Shown here piece by piece: positions 1 to 8,100 of a stretch of 32,668 bases of DNA; within the stretch, counting starts at the first letter, position 1, and the number at the start of each line of letters is the position of its first letter. The notes under the pieces are model-generated. The model worked only from the letters and a program-made list of their open reading frames with translations. It was not told where the DNA came from and did no database searches. The position numbers and the translations under genes were made by a program. Source of the DNA: Methylophaga sp. (lineage in GTDB: Bacteria; Pseudomonadota; Gammaproteobacteria; Nitrosococcales; Methylophagaceae); assembly GCA_030148085.1 (NCBI GenBank), contig JASBUF010000090.1, positions 1 through 32,668 of the forward strand, given 5' to 3'.

Positions 1-873
1 CATTTCCAGTGTATCTGGCATATGACAGGTCGCTGAGGTGTCGAGAATGGCCTGATTTAAATGATTCCAGGTGATATCCAGCACTTCACAGCTCAGGATG
101 CCGGTGCCAATCGCCATCGCTTCGCCCGGCTCCAGATAGACTTCAACATTATGACGTTGCTTAAACTCACGAACCAGATCCACCAGCCCGTTGATGTTGT
201 AGCCATCAGCAGTGATATGGTGACCACCACCAAAGTTCACCCACTGCATCTGAGGCAACAGGTGACCGAACTTAGTTTCAACCGCCGCCACCGTGCGTGC
301 CAACGGTTCAAAGCCCTGCTCGCAGAGCGTATGGAAATGCAGGCCGCTAATGCCTTCCAGCGCGGTTTCATCCAGTTGGGAAAGCGGAATGCCCAGACGT
401 GAACCCGGTGAGCACGGGTCATAAATCGGCACCGTGCCTTCGGAATGCTCCGGATTGATACGCAAACCAAAGTGCAGTTCCGGGCGCTGTTTTTGTGCGG
501 CCAGACATTGCTCACGGAAACGCAGCCACTGGCTGCAGGAGTTAAAGACGATGTGATGGGCAAAGGTTAATAGCTCATCAATATCCGCCTGACTGAAGGC
601 TGCCGCAAAGGCATGGACTTCACCGCCATACTCTTCATGGCCCAGCTTGGCTTCATGCAAACCACTGGCACAGGTACCGCTGAGGTATTTGCCAGTCAGC
701 TCACCAAATGACCACATCGAAAAGGCTTTTAACGCACCCAGAATCTTGGCGCCACTCGCCTCAGCGACTTCACTCAGAATACGCAGGTTGCGCTCCACCG
801 CGACTTCGTCAACGACGAAGCACGGTGACGGCAAACGGCTCAGATCAAGCTTGCTGAAATCAGTGAACTGCAT
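1..873 (-). CDS. nspC: Carboxynorspermidine/carboxyspermidine decarboxylase, partial (C-terminus beyond the window)
   Basis: PLP-dependent, alanine-racemase-fold (group IV) decarboxylase that removes CO2 from carboxyspermidine or carboxynorspermidine, the last step of the aspartate-semialdehyde route to triamines; cytoplasmic. Reading from ATG at 873, the frame is open to the window edge, giving 291 residues of a family usually about 370-390 long. Visible motifs: an early SPCFVVDE segment, the putative PLP lysine K49 in GALKAFS, a later glycine-rich NFGGGH phosphate-binding loop, and a LEPGEA segment near the cut end. The catalytic-Cys and substrate-binding C-terminal part is missing only because the window ends. 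It starts 5 nt after the stop of the dehydrogenase gene and has a weak ribosome site, so translation is probably coupled. Whether the true product is spermidine or norspermidine cannot be told from sequence. Confidence 0.93.
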   Translation of the reverse strand, partial: MQFTDFSKLDLSRLPSPCFVVDEVAVERNLRILSEVAEASGAKILGALKAFSMWSFGELTGKYLSGTCASGLHEAKLGHEEYGGEVHAFAAAFSQADIDELLTFAHHIVFNSCSQWLRFREQCLAAQKQRPELHFGLRINPEHSEGTVPIYDPCSPGSRLGIPLSQLDETALEGISGLHFHTLCEQGFEPLARTVAAVETKFGHLLPQMQWVNFGGGHHITADGYNINGLVDLVREFKQRHNVEVYLEPGEAMAIGTGILSCEVLDITWNHLNQAILDTSATCHMPDTLEM

Positions 874-878
874 TGAAC

Positions 879-2078
879 TCAGCCGTCCAGATCGAAACTA
901 TCCAGTTCCACCACGTTCCATGGCAGACCGTATTTGTTCATGTCTTCCATGAACGGATCTGGATCAAACTGCTCCATATTCCAGACGCCAGGCTGTTTCC
1001 ATTTACCTTCCAGAATCATCTTGGCACCAATCATCGCAGGCACACCGGTGGTGTAGGAAATCGCCTGTGACTGGACTTCTTTATAGCAGTCTTGGTGGTC
1101 TTTAATGTTGTAGACGTAAACAATTTTCTCTTTACCGTCTTTTAGTCCTTTCACCACACAGCCGATGCAGGTTTTACCCTTGGTACGCGGGCCTAAGGTT
1201 GATGGATCCGGTAGCAAGGTTTTCAGAAACTGAATCGGTACGATTTGCTGACCATTGAATTCAACCGGCTCGATACCGGTCATGCCGACATTACCCAGTA
1301 CTTCAAGGTGCTTGAGGTAGCTTTCACCAAAGCTCATCCAGAACTGGGCACGTTTCAGGGTCGGGAAGTGCTTGACCAGCGACTCCAGTTCTTCGTGATA
1401 CATACGGTAGATGTTGTAGGTACCGACTTCTTCCGGGCAGGTGAAGCTGGCTTTTTTCGACATCGCCGGGGTTTCAACAAACTCACAGTTTTCCCAGAGA
1501 CGACATTCAGCCGTGACTTCACGGATATTGATTTCCGGGTTGAAGTTGGTCGCAAAGGGATAGCCGTGATCGCCACCGTTGACGTCGATGATGTCCAGTT
1601 CATGAATTTCATCGAAATAGTGTTTGGCAATCCAGGTGGTGAACACATTGGTCGCACCCGGATCAAAACCACTGCCCAGCAGTGCAGTCAGACCGGCTTG
1701 TTTAAATTTCTCTTGGTATGCCCACTGCCATTTGTACTCGAACTTCGCCGTATCCAGCGGCTCGTAGTTGGCAGTATCCATATAGTCGACACCAGCGGCC
1801 AGACAGGCGTCCATAATCGTCAGATCCTGATATGGGAGCGCGACGTTAATCACCAGATCCGGCTTTTCCTTCTCCAGTAAGGCGGTCAGTTCAGGCACAT
1901 TATCGGCATCAACCTGAGCGGTTCGGATAGGACGATCCAGTTGCGCGGCGATAGCTTTACATTTTTCTTCTGTGCGACTTGCCAGCACGATTTCCGAAAA
2001 CACGTCCGGCAGTTGTGCACATTTATGCGTTACCACACCGCCGACACCGCCGGCTCCGATAATCACGACTTTTGACAT
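879..2078 (-). CDS. Carboxynorspermidine/carboxyspermidine dehydrogenase (saccharopine-dehydrogenase-like)
   Basis: NAD(P)H-dependent enzyme of the LYS1/saccharopine dehydrogenase superfamily. It reductively condenses aspartate beta-semialdehyde with putrescine or 1,3-diaminopropane to carboxy(nor)spermidine. The 399-residue protein opens with a Rossmann nucleotide-binding motif (VVIIGAGGVGGVV, about residues 4-16), has the DTANYEP segment near residue 100 and GSGFDPGATN near 135, which are typical of this polyamine branch rather than lysine metabolism. A clear ribosome site (GGGAAGG) lies 8 nt before ATG. The function call rests largely on its neighbours: nspC begins 5 nt downstream and speA ends 53 nt upstream on the same strand, so an operon speA-CANSDH-nspC is likely. 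A true saccharopine dehydrogenase is the alternative, disfavoured by this context. Confidence 0.9.
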   Translation of the reverse strand: MSKVVIIGAGGVGGVVTHKCAQLPDVFSEIVLASRTEEKCKAIAAQLDRPIRTAQVDADNVPELTALLEKEKPDLVINVALPYQDLTIMDACLAAGVDYMDTANYEPLDTAKFEYKWQWAYQEKFKQAGLTALLGSGFDPGATNVFTTWIAKHYFDEIHELDIIDVNGGDHGYPFATNFNPEINIREVTAECRLWENCEFVETPAMSKKASFTCPEEVGTYNIYRMYHEELESLVKHFPTLKRAQFWMSFGESYLKHLEVLGNVGMTGIEPVEFNGQQIVPIQFLKTLLPDPSTLGPRTKGKTCIGCVVKGLKDGKEKIVYVYNIKDHQDCYKEVQSQAISYTTGVPAMIGAKMILEGKWKQPGVWNMEQFDPDPFMEDMNKYGLPWNVVELDSFDLDG

Positions 2079-2131
2079 AGTGAGAACCTTCCCTTTTTAG
2101 TTCAATAAAAACAGGGACTAAACCTGTAAGA

Positions 2132-4078
2132 TTAACGTTCGAAGAATGTGTATCCGTGCATGCTTTCACGGAATGCACGCAACATCTGCTGGCGCATAGG
2201 CACCGAAATTCTACCGTCACGCACCGCTTGTTCAGCAATACGGCGGAACTGTTCCTGAATCAGTTTCGGATCGTACTCAACGTAACTGAGTACATCAGCA
2301 ATACTGTCGCCATGGAACTCGCGGCGGAAATCAAAACTACCATCATCATTGATATGCACGCTGACGACATTGGTGTCGCCAAACAAATTGTGCAAATCGC
2401 CCAGCGTTTCCTGGTAGGCCCCTACGAGGAACACACTGACATAGTATTCTTCACCTTCTTTCAGCGGATGCAATGGTAAGGTTTTACGCACCCCATCCGG
2501 TGAAATGAAGTTGTCGATTTTGCCATCACAGTCACAGGTCATATCTGCCAGCACACCATCACGCACCGGTGCTTCGTTAAGGCGGTGAATTGGCATAATC
2601 GGGAACAGTTGGTCAATCGCCCAGATATCCGGCAAAGACTGGAAAAGGCTGAAGTTACCGTAATAAATATCTGACAGCAGTTCCGGCAGGTTTTCCAGAT
2701 CCTGTGAGACCCTTCTGGCCTGTGGCAGCAGGTTGGAAATTTTTTCCAGAATCGCCAGTGCGACATTTTCTGCTAGTGCACGGTCTCTTAGCGTGGCTTG
2801 GCCATGGTGGAATAACTCACGCACTTCGTCACGGTAATACAGAGCATCGTTATAACACTCTTGCAAATGGTCAACATTGACGTAATCCAAGACGCTGTAG
2901 AGATTGACGATCAGGTCATGACTATCTTCCGGCGGGGCAGAGGGAATCACGCCAGCCTTGTGTTCACGAACCTCAAGAATGTTGAACAGCAACATTGATG
3001 AGTACGCGACCAGTGCCCTTCCTGACTCGGAGATAATCACAGGGTGTTCGATATCTAAAGGATCGAGACTTTCCTGTAACGTTTCCACGATGTTGTAGCA
3101 GTACTCATCGAGGCTGTAGTTCATACTGTGGGTGCTGTTACTTCTCGCCCCCTCATAATCCACCGCCAGACCACCGCCCAAATCGATATAACCCATCGGA
3201 GCGCCTTCTTCGATAAGACCGGCGTAAAAACGGCAGGCTTCCATCACACCACTACGGATATTACGGATATTCGGAATCTGTGAGCCCAGATGGCTGTGCA
3301 GGAGCTGCAGGCAGTGCAACATATCGGCCTGCTTGAGCTTATCGACCACGTTCAGCAGTGCATTGGTCGAGAGACCGAAAATAGAACGGTCACCACTATC
3401 TTCATTCCAGTGCCCTTCCACCATCGATGCCAGGCGGATGCGAACACCAATCAGCGGATCGATGCCGAGAGCACGACTGCGCTCCAGAATGATATCCAGC
3501 TCCATCGCTGTTTCGAGCACGAAAAAACACTTAATGCCCATTTGGCGGGCATACAAGCCCAGCTCAATGAACTCTTCATCCTTGTAACCGTTACAGATAA
3601 TCAGGCTGTCCTGATCACGCAGCTGTGTCAGTGCAATAATCAGTTCAGCTTTACTGCCCGCTTCCAGACCATGATGGTAGCGGCTACCGTAGTCCGCAAT
3701 TTCTTCAATTACGTGACATTGCTGATTCACCTTAATCGGGAATACGCCGCGATAGTGGTTTTTGTAATCCGCTTCGCTAATCGCTTTGGCAAAGGCTTCA
3801 TTGATTTGGGTAATGCGCTGATCGAGCAAGTTTTCAATGCGCAGGACCGCTGGCATATCCAGCCCACGCTCACGCATGCCATTGACGATATCAATGATCG
3901 GTACCTGAATGGTTTTCTCACCAAACTGCACAGTAACTACGGCGTTACCGTCTTCCGACACATCAAAATAATCACTACCCCAGTCCCGCACACCATACAA
4001 ACGGGCACTATGTTCGGCGCTCCATTCAGCGCTCAAATCCAGATCATTATCAAGTGATGGGGAGAGGTGATTTTGCAT
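2132..4078 (-). CDS. speA: Biosynthetic arginine decarboxylase
   Basis: PLP enzyme of the SpeA type that converts arginine to agmatine, the first step towards putrescine. I start it at ATG 4078 (648 residues) rather than at the upstream in-frame ATG 4087, because the AAGGGA ribosome site is 9 nt before 4078 but directly abuts 4087. Length matches the family (about 630-660). The putative Schiff-base lysine is K116 in GVFPIKVNQQ; further family signatures are HSHLGSQ, DLGGGLAVDYEG, SESGRALVAYSSM and the C-terminal CDCDGKIDNF. First gene of the minus-strand polyamine cluster. No agmatinase or agmatine deiminase gene is visible here, so the agmatine-to-putrescine step must be encoded elsewhere. 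Confidence 0.97.
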   Translation of the reverse strand: MQNHLSPSLDNDLDLSAEWSAEHSARLYGVRDWGSDYFDVSEDGNAVVTVQFGEKTIQVPIIDIVNGMRERGLDMPAVLRIENLLDQRITQINEAFAKAISEADYKNHYRGVFPIKVNQQCHVIEEIADYGSRYHHGLEAGSKAELIIALTQLRDQDSLIICNGYKDEEFIELGLYARQMGIKCFFVLETAMELDIILERSRALGIDPLIGVRIRLASMVEGHWNEDSGDRSIFGLSTNALLNVVDKLKQADMLHCLQLLHSHLGSQIPNIRNIRSGVMEACRFYAGLIEEGAPMGYIDLGGGLAVDYEGARSNSTHSMNYSLDEYCYNIVETLQESLDPLDIEHPVIISESGRALVAYSSMLLFNILEVREHKAGVIPSAPPEDSHDLIVNLYSVLDYVNVDHLQECYNDALYYRDEVRELFHHGQATLRDRALAENVALAILEKISNLLPQARRVSQDLENLPELLSDIYYGNFSLFQSLPDIWAIDQLFPIMPIHRLNEAPVRDGVLADMTCDCDGKIDNFISPDGVRKTLPLHPLKEGEEYYVSVFLVGAYQETLGDLHNLFGDTNVVSVHINDDGSFDFRREFHGDSIADVLSYVEYDPKLIQEQFRRIAEQAVRDGRISVPMRQQMLRAFRESMHGYTFFER

Positions 4079-4416
4079 CGACAGCATTCCCTTAAAGGTA
4101 AATAAAGTGCGCGATTTTCACTACTTTGGCGTGAAATTGCAAAGAATAATTACAACAATTACAAACGACACTTTACAGCACGATGACAACGATTGCCTAC
4201 AGGACCACATAATGGGCCTAAGCGCTGAATTTTATTCAAAAACTGTGCTGATATGACATAACGGCGGACTCCCCGCAACAAAGGGGATAATGCTATCCTT
4301 GCGGACTGATAACCTAAAGTCACCTGAACGTGATTGATTAGGTCATGTGAAATGTCACGGAACTGACCTTTCAGGTAGGTTTTTTTGCTCCGTGACCTGA
4401 GCGGTATAGCGGAAAA
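4079..4416. promoter_or_regulatory. Intergenic region between divergent speA and the response-regulator operon
   Basis: About 340 bases without a convincing gene. It must carry the promoters of two divergent operons; I could not fix a confident -35/-10 pair for either. The speA-proximal third (4090-4190) is AT-rich with no strong dyads. The half nearer the plus-strand operon holds clustered inverted repeats, listed separately as a candidate leader. An open minus frame that crosses the start of the response regulator has no family resemblance and is not called. Confidence 0.5.
4265..4400 (+). promoter_or_regulatory. Structured leader, possible attenuator, upstream of the sensory operon
   Basis: Seen: CCGCAA (4273-4278) pairs with TTGCGG (4299-4304) around GGATA/TATCC (4285-4289/4294-4298). 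GGTCA/TGACC (4341-4345/4364-4368) encloses GTGA/TCAC (4347-4350/4355-4358). A short ACCT/AGGT hairpin (4366-4376) precedes a seven-T run at 4380-4386. Competing with these, GTCACGGA (4354-4361) can pair perfectly with TCCGTGAC (4389-4396), and TCAGGT (4371-4376) with ACCTGA (4395-4400). The exclusive pairings around a T run resemble a terminator/antiterminator switch 17-75 nt before the response-regulator ATG. It matches no riboswitch class I recognise. Attenuation is inference; these could also be protein-binding dyads. Confidence 0.35.
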
Positions 4417-5064
4417 ATGAAAACCATACTTATCGTTGAAGATTCTGAAGCTACTCGTCATCGCCTTGAAGATGCAATCAAGAATGGTGGGCAGTTTGAA
4501 CTTATGGGTTCAGTCAGCACCTACAACGAAGGTTTGTCGTTTATCCGTGAAACCCCGCCCGATATTCTACTGACGGATCTGGATTTACCAGACGGCAGTG
4601 GCGTAGACCTAATCAAGCTCATCAATCTGCCTGCGGTAAAAACCCAGCTTGCAATTGTGATCACAGTATTTGGTGATGGTTATCATGTTATCGAAGCACT
4701 GAAAGCCGGTGCTTCGGGTTACCTTCTCAAAGATGATGATTTCATGGATATCAACGAGGCCATCTCGCAGATGGTTGACGGCGGTGCCCCCATTAGTCCC
4801 AGCATTGCCCGTTACTTGCTCAATGAACTGTCCATTTCTGAACCATCGCAAGAAGAAGAAAAACCCGCCGCGGATGTACTTAGTCCACGCGAGAAAGAGG
4901 TTTTGCTGTTAGTTAGCAAAGGATACACCTCGAAAGAGATAGCCAAAATGCTGGATCTCTCTTATTACACTGTAAGGGAATACGTTTCTAACGTTTATAA
5001 GAAACTCTCAGTGAAAAATAAGATGCAAGCAGTGAGTGAAGCGACGCTCCTCGGCATCATTTAG
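4417..5064 (+). CDS. NarL/LuxR-family two-component response regulator
   Basis: 215-residue DNA-binding regulator. The N-terminal receiver domain (1-120) has the acidic pair E8/D9, the phospho-acceptor D54 in LLTDLDLPDGSG, T83 and the conserved K105 in GYLLKDDD. A linker rich in Glu leads to a C-terminal LuxR-type helix-turn-helix starting at LSPREKEVLLLV, with the recognition-helix region SKEIAKMLDLSYYTVREYV. It is the first gene of a four-gene plus-strand unit whose last gene is the probable cognate HisKA_3 kinase. NarL-type regulators are the usual partners of that kinase class. A weak GGA ribosome site precedes ATG. Expected target: its own operon, or genes for using the receptor's ligand; not shown by sequence. 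Confidence 0.93.
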   Translation: MKTILIVEDSEATRHRLEDAIKNGGQFELMGSVSTYNEGLSFIRETPPDILLTDLDLPDGSGVDLIKLINLPAVKTQLAIVITVFGDGYHVIEALKAGASGYLLKDDDFMDINEAISQMVDGGAPISPSIARYLLNELSISEPSQEEEKPAADVLSPREKEVLLLVSKGYTSKEIAKMLDLSYYTVREYVSNVYKKLSVKNKMQAVSEATLLGII

Positions 5065-5076
5065 AGGTTGCGGAGC

Positions 5077-7212
5077 ATGAAAAAAAATAACAAACCCCTA
5101 CTCTGTTTTTTGATGTTGGGGTTAACGCCCCAGTGCGCCTGGTCAGATGAGCTTTTTGAAGATGAATTTTTCAGCGAGCTGCCCGTGATAACCAGTGCAA
5201 GTCGTCTCACACAATCCGTCCTGTCATCACCTTCAGCTGTGACCGTGATCGATAGTGCGATGATTCGTGCGAGTGGCTTTATCGAAATTGCCGATATCTT
5301 CCGGTTAGTCCCCGGCTTTCAGGTTGCCCATGCCGATGGCAACACCTACGCTGTCATCAATCACGGTGACGGCTGGGAATACCCCAACCGAATGCAGCTG
5401 CTGATCGATGGTCGTTCAACTTATACCTCGGCCTTGTCTGCCATAGACTGGAACACGCTCGGTATTCAGATCGAAGACATCGACCGTATTGAAGTGGTCC
5501 GCGGCCCTGCTGCTTCGGCCTATGGTGCCAACTCCTTTGCCGGTGCTATCAACATCATCACCAAAGCCCCTGAACTGGATGACAAATGGCATCTTGGTTA
5601 CCGCACGGGTAATCATGGTGAGCGTCAAATGCTACTGCGTCACAGTGGCGAAGTGGACAATCTGAATTACCGTCTCAGTGCTGCCACCCGTGATAATGAT
5701 GGCTTTCAGGACTACCGAGACAGCCGTGACCTTAACGATGTCGCCCTGACAGGTCGCTATACATTTAATCCACAGAACTCGCTTTTTGGACACTTCAGTG
5801 CTACCAGCGGCAAGGCTGGCATGCCGCCGATTGATGAAAGTAACCCTACCAGTTTTTACGATCGTGACCGTGATACCGATGCCATATCTGCTCACCTTCG
5901 TTGGGATCACCTAATCAGTGACTCTCAGGAACTCAAAGTCAACTTCTACCACAACTTTCGTGAAGAAGATGATATGACCGAATCTTACCCACTTTGGCAG
6001 TTACTGGAGTTACCTGACGCGGCCACTTTTGATGCGGCCACGGGCGGCATTCTTGGCAGTGCTTATCAAACAGTCACGGCAGGCGAGCGAGCCTACAAAA
6101 GCCATCGCAGTGATCTGGAGCTGCAATACAGTGAAATTCTGGATAGTGGTCTGCAATACGTCGTCGGTTTTGGTGGTCGCTATGACTCAATGGAAAGTGA
6201 TGCCTTTTTCCCAGACAGAGGCACGGTCTCAAACACCAGTTACCGCGCCTTTGCCAATGTACAGGTTCCGCTTGGTGACAAATTTACAGGTAATGCCGGT
6301 GGTTTTTACGAGGTCAACCGCACAGATGAACCTCACTTTTCCCCTCGATTGAGCTTGACTTGGCATATCAAAGAAACCCAGTCGCTTCGTGTTGGTTATT
6401 CCAAGGCTTATCGTATTCCATCCTTGTTAGAAGAAAACCTGGATTTAACCGTCTACTCTGAAACTAGCTTTCCCATTGATTACTTCTATCGTGGCGATAC
6501 AGGGATAGAAGCTGAACGAGTTAAAGCGTTTGATATCGGCTATGTGGGTCGTTTTGAGAAATTTCCTTTGAGTTGGGAAGTTCGTGCCTATAAAGAAGAA
6601 TACGACAACGTTATTGATTTTTATAACGATGAATGTCCTTTTGGCAACTTTGATGAAGGTGCTTGCAACCCACCATACTCAGCAATGGACCTAGAAGGAT
6701 TAGTTGATAGCACCGATCTCACACGACTAGGTAATGTCTCTCAATCCCAAATGTATGGCTTTGAGGGTTCTATTCTCTACCGCCCTGAAGAAAACAGCTT
6801 TATTCGTTTTCACTTTAACCGTGGCCATGAAACAGGTACTTACATCAAAGAAATCAACGAACCAAGCCAACCATTTACCGATGTTGTGTCACTGGAACGG
6901 GGGGCACCCAGAAAGAGTTATGGCATCTTAGCAGCCAAACTGATAGGTACATGGCAATTTAATGTCGGCTTATACCATGTAGGGCATATGCAATGGTTTA
7001 GTCGTGGCGATGAAGTCGATTCATACACTAGGCTGGATGCATCGGTGATTAAACGCGTTCCACTCAGTGGCGGTGAAGAGTTGGTATTTAAGCTAGGAGG
7101 GCAAAATATTGGCAATGAAAAATACGGCGAGTTTATTCAAGACGATGAAGATAACTATCTGCTTGAATTCGAGCCTCGCTACTACTTCAGCGTTAGTTAC
7201 CGATTGTTCTAA
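5077..7212 (+). CDS. TonB-dependent outer-membrane receptor
   Basis: 711 residues. ATG 5077 is preferred to the in-frame TTG at 5068 because a GAGG ribosome site lies 9 nt before it. Signal peptide of about 23 residues (MKKNNKP..., hydrophobic core, cleavage near AWS/DE). The TonB-box region is probably the ELPVITSAS stretch. The plug domain follows, with AVTVID, LLIDGRS and the signature RIEVVRGPAASAYGANSFAGAINI. The C-terminal two thirds alternate polar and hydrophobic residues, as beta-barrels do, with a final aromatic (ending SVSYRLF). Ligand unknown; typical candidates are siderophores, cobalamin, metals or glycans. It sits 12 nt after the response regulator and directly abuts the binding-protein gene, tying uptake to signalling. 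No ExbBD/TonB or inner-membrane permease is next to it. Confidence 0.93.
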   Translation: MKKNNKPLLCFLMLGLTPQCAWSDELFEDEFFSELPVITSASRLTQSVLSSPSAVTVIDSAMIRASGFIEIADIFRLVPGFQVAHADGNTYAVINHGDGWEYPNRMQLLIDGRSTYTSALSAIDWNTLGIQIEDIDRIEVVRGPAASAYGANSFAGAINIITKAPELDDKWHLGYRTGNHGERQMLLRHSGEVDNLNYRLSAATRDNDGFQDYRDSRDLNDVALTGRYTFNPQNSLFGHFSATSGKAGMPPIDESNPTSFYDRDRDTDAISAHLRWDHLISDSQELKVNFYHNFREEDDMTESYPLWQLLELPDAATFDAATGGILGSAYQTVTAGERAYKSHRSDLELQYSEILDSGLQYVVGFGGRYDSMESDAFFPDRGTVSNTSYRAFANVQVPLGDKFTGNAGGFYEVNRTDEPHFSPRLSLTWHIKETQSLRVGYSKAYRIPSLLEENLDLTVYSETSFPIDYFYRGDTGIEAERVKAFDIGYVGRFEKFPLSWEVRAYKEEYDNVIDFYNDECPFGNFDEGACNPPYSAMDLEGLVDSTDLTRLGNVSQSQMYGFEGSILYRPEENSFIRFHFNRGHETGTYIKEINEPSQPFTDVVSLERGAPRKSYGILAAKLIGTWQFNVGLYHVGHMQWFSRGDEVDSYTRLDASVIKRVPLSGGEELVFKLGGQNIGNEKYGEFIQDDEDNYLLEFEPRYYFSVSYRLF

Positions 7213-8100
7213 GTGACACGCTTACTGACAGCAATTATTCTGCTGTTATGTGTACTGAGTCAGGCTCAGGCCGGTTCAGTACACATTGTGCTGTCAGAAC
7301 AAAATCAGGCCTATCAACAGGCTGCCACAGATATACAAACGGCCCTGAAACAGCAGGGCTTTAACGAGACTAGCCATATTAGCAATCTGGCGAGCTTTTC
7401 CGGCCAGTCGCTGAGTGCTGATGATCTTATTGTCAGCATCGGCGCTGACGCCACACAACAATTGAGTCGGGCTTATCCCAAGCAGCAGCATCTCTTCAGT
7501 TTCATCGACAAATCCGCCCTACCCCCCCATCTCGCTCCGAACTGGGGCGCGGTGTTACTTGACCAGCCACTGCAACGTCTGGTTGATACCAGTGTCGACA
7601 TTCTCAAACAACGTCCCAGTAATACCTTGGTCATTGCCGTATCGGCCGGTAATAGCACATTGAGGGAGGATATTAAGCATCTAAGTCTCCCCGAACCTAT
7701 CAAGCTGGAAGTACTCGTCATCGATGAAGATACCGAGCCTGCCAAGATCGTTGATAAGGCCCTGTTTAATGCCGGTGCGCTGATTGCTGTTCGCGACAAA
7801 CACGTCTGGGCTGGCGAAAATGCCAAGTGGATGCTGTACCAAAGCTACAAGTACAACGTGCCAGTCATCGGATACTCAAAAAGTTTTCTCAAAGCCGGTG
7901 CGCTGGTTTCTGTCTATGCCAGTCTGACAGAAACGGCCAACGCCACCGCTAACCGCATTCTCTACTGGCACACACAGCAAGGAAAGCCTCCCGGAGAAAG
8001 GATCCACTATCCGCGCTATGTCATTGAATACAACAAAAATATTGCACGCGCGCTAAAAATAACGATTCCCGAGGGTGGACAAGACAATGTTCGCGACTAA
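7213..8100 (+). CDS. Periplasmic substrate-binding-like protein without an ABC transporter
   Basis: 295 residues from a GTG that abuts the receptor's TAA stop with no gap; there is no better start. The signal peptide MTRLLTAIILLLCVLSQAQA is visible, with cleavage after A20. The rest looks like a two-lobed binding protein of the ABC_sub_bind kind (PF04392-like, from memory): repeated alpha/beta stretches such as DLIVSIGADATQQL, NTLVIAVSAGN and ALIAVRDKHVW, and a segment NVPVIGYSKSFLKAGALVSVYAS typical of that family. Its last 14 nt overlap the kinase start, so the two are co-translated. No ATPase or permease gene follows. I infer a role as ligand sensor for the kinase, comparable in logic to TorT or LuxP, rather than transport. 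Family assignment is moderately sure; role is inference. Confidence 0.75.
   Translation: MTRLLTAIILLLCVLSQAQAGSVHIVLSEQNQAYQQAATDIQTALKQQGFNETSHISNLASFSGQSLSADDLIVSIGADATQQLSRAYPKQQHLFSFIDKSALPPHLAPNWGAVLLDQPLQRLVDTSVDILKQRPSNTLVIAVSAGNSTLREDIKHLSLPEPIKLEVLVIDEDTEPAKIVDKALFNAGALIAVRDKHVWAGENAKWMLYQSYKYNVPVIGYSKSFLKAGALVSVYASLTETANATANRILYWHTQQGKPPGERIHYPRYVIEYNKNIARALKITIPEGGQDNVRD

Noticed and set aside
1245..1880. 211-residue open frame on the plus strand
   Set aside because: Wholly antisense to the carboxy(nor)spermidine dehydrogenase; no family resemblance and no ribosome site.
3290..4057. 255-residue open frame on the plus strand
   Set aside because: Antisense shadow of speA, whose identity is certain; composition is that of a reversed coding frame.
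4159..4461. 100-residue minus-strand frame over the leader of the sensory operon
   Set aside because: Overlaps the start of the response regulator and the hairpins; no recognisable protein features.
5632..5910. 92-residue minus-strand frame inside the TonB receptor
   Set aside because: Antisense shadow of a gene with clear plug and barrel features.
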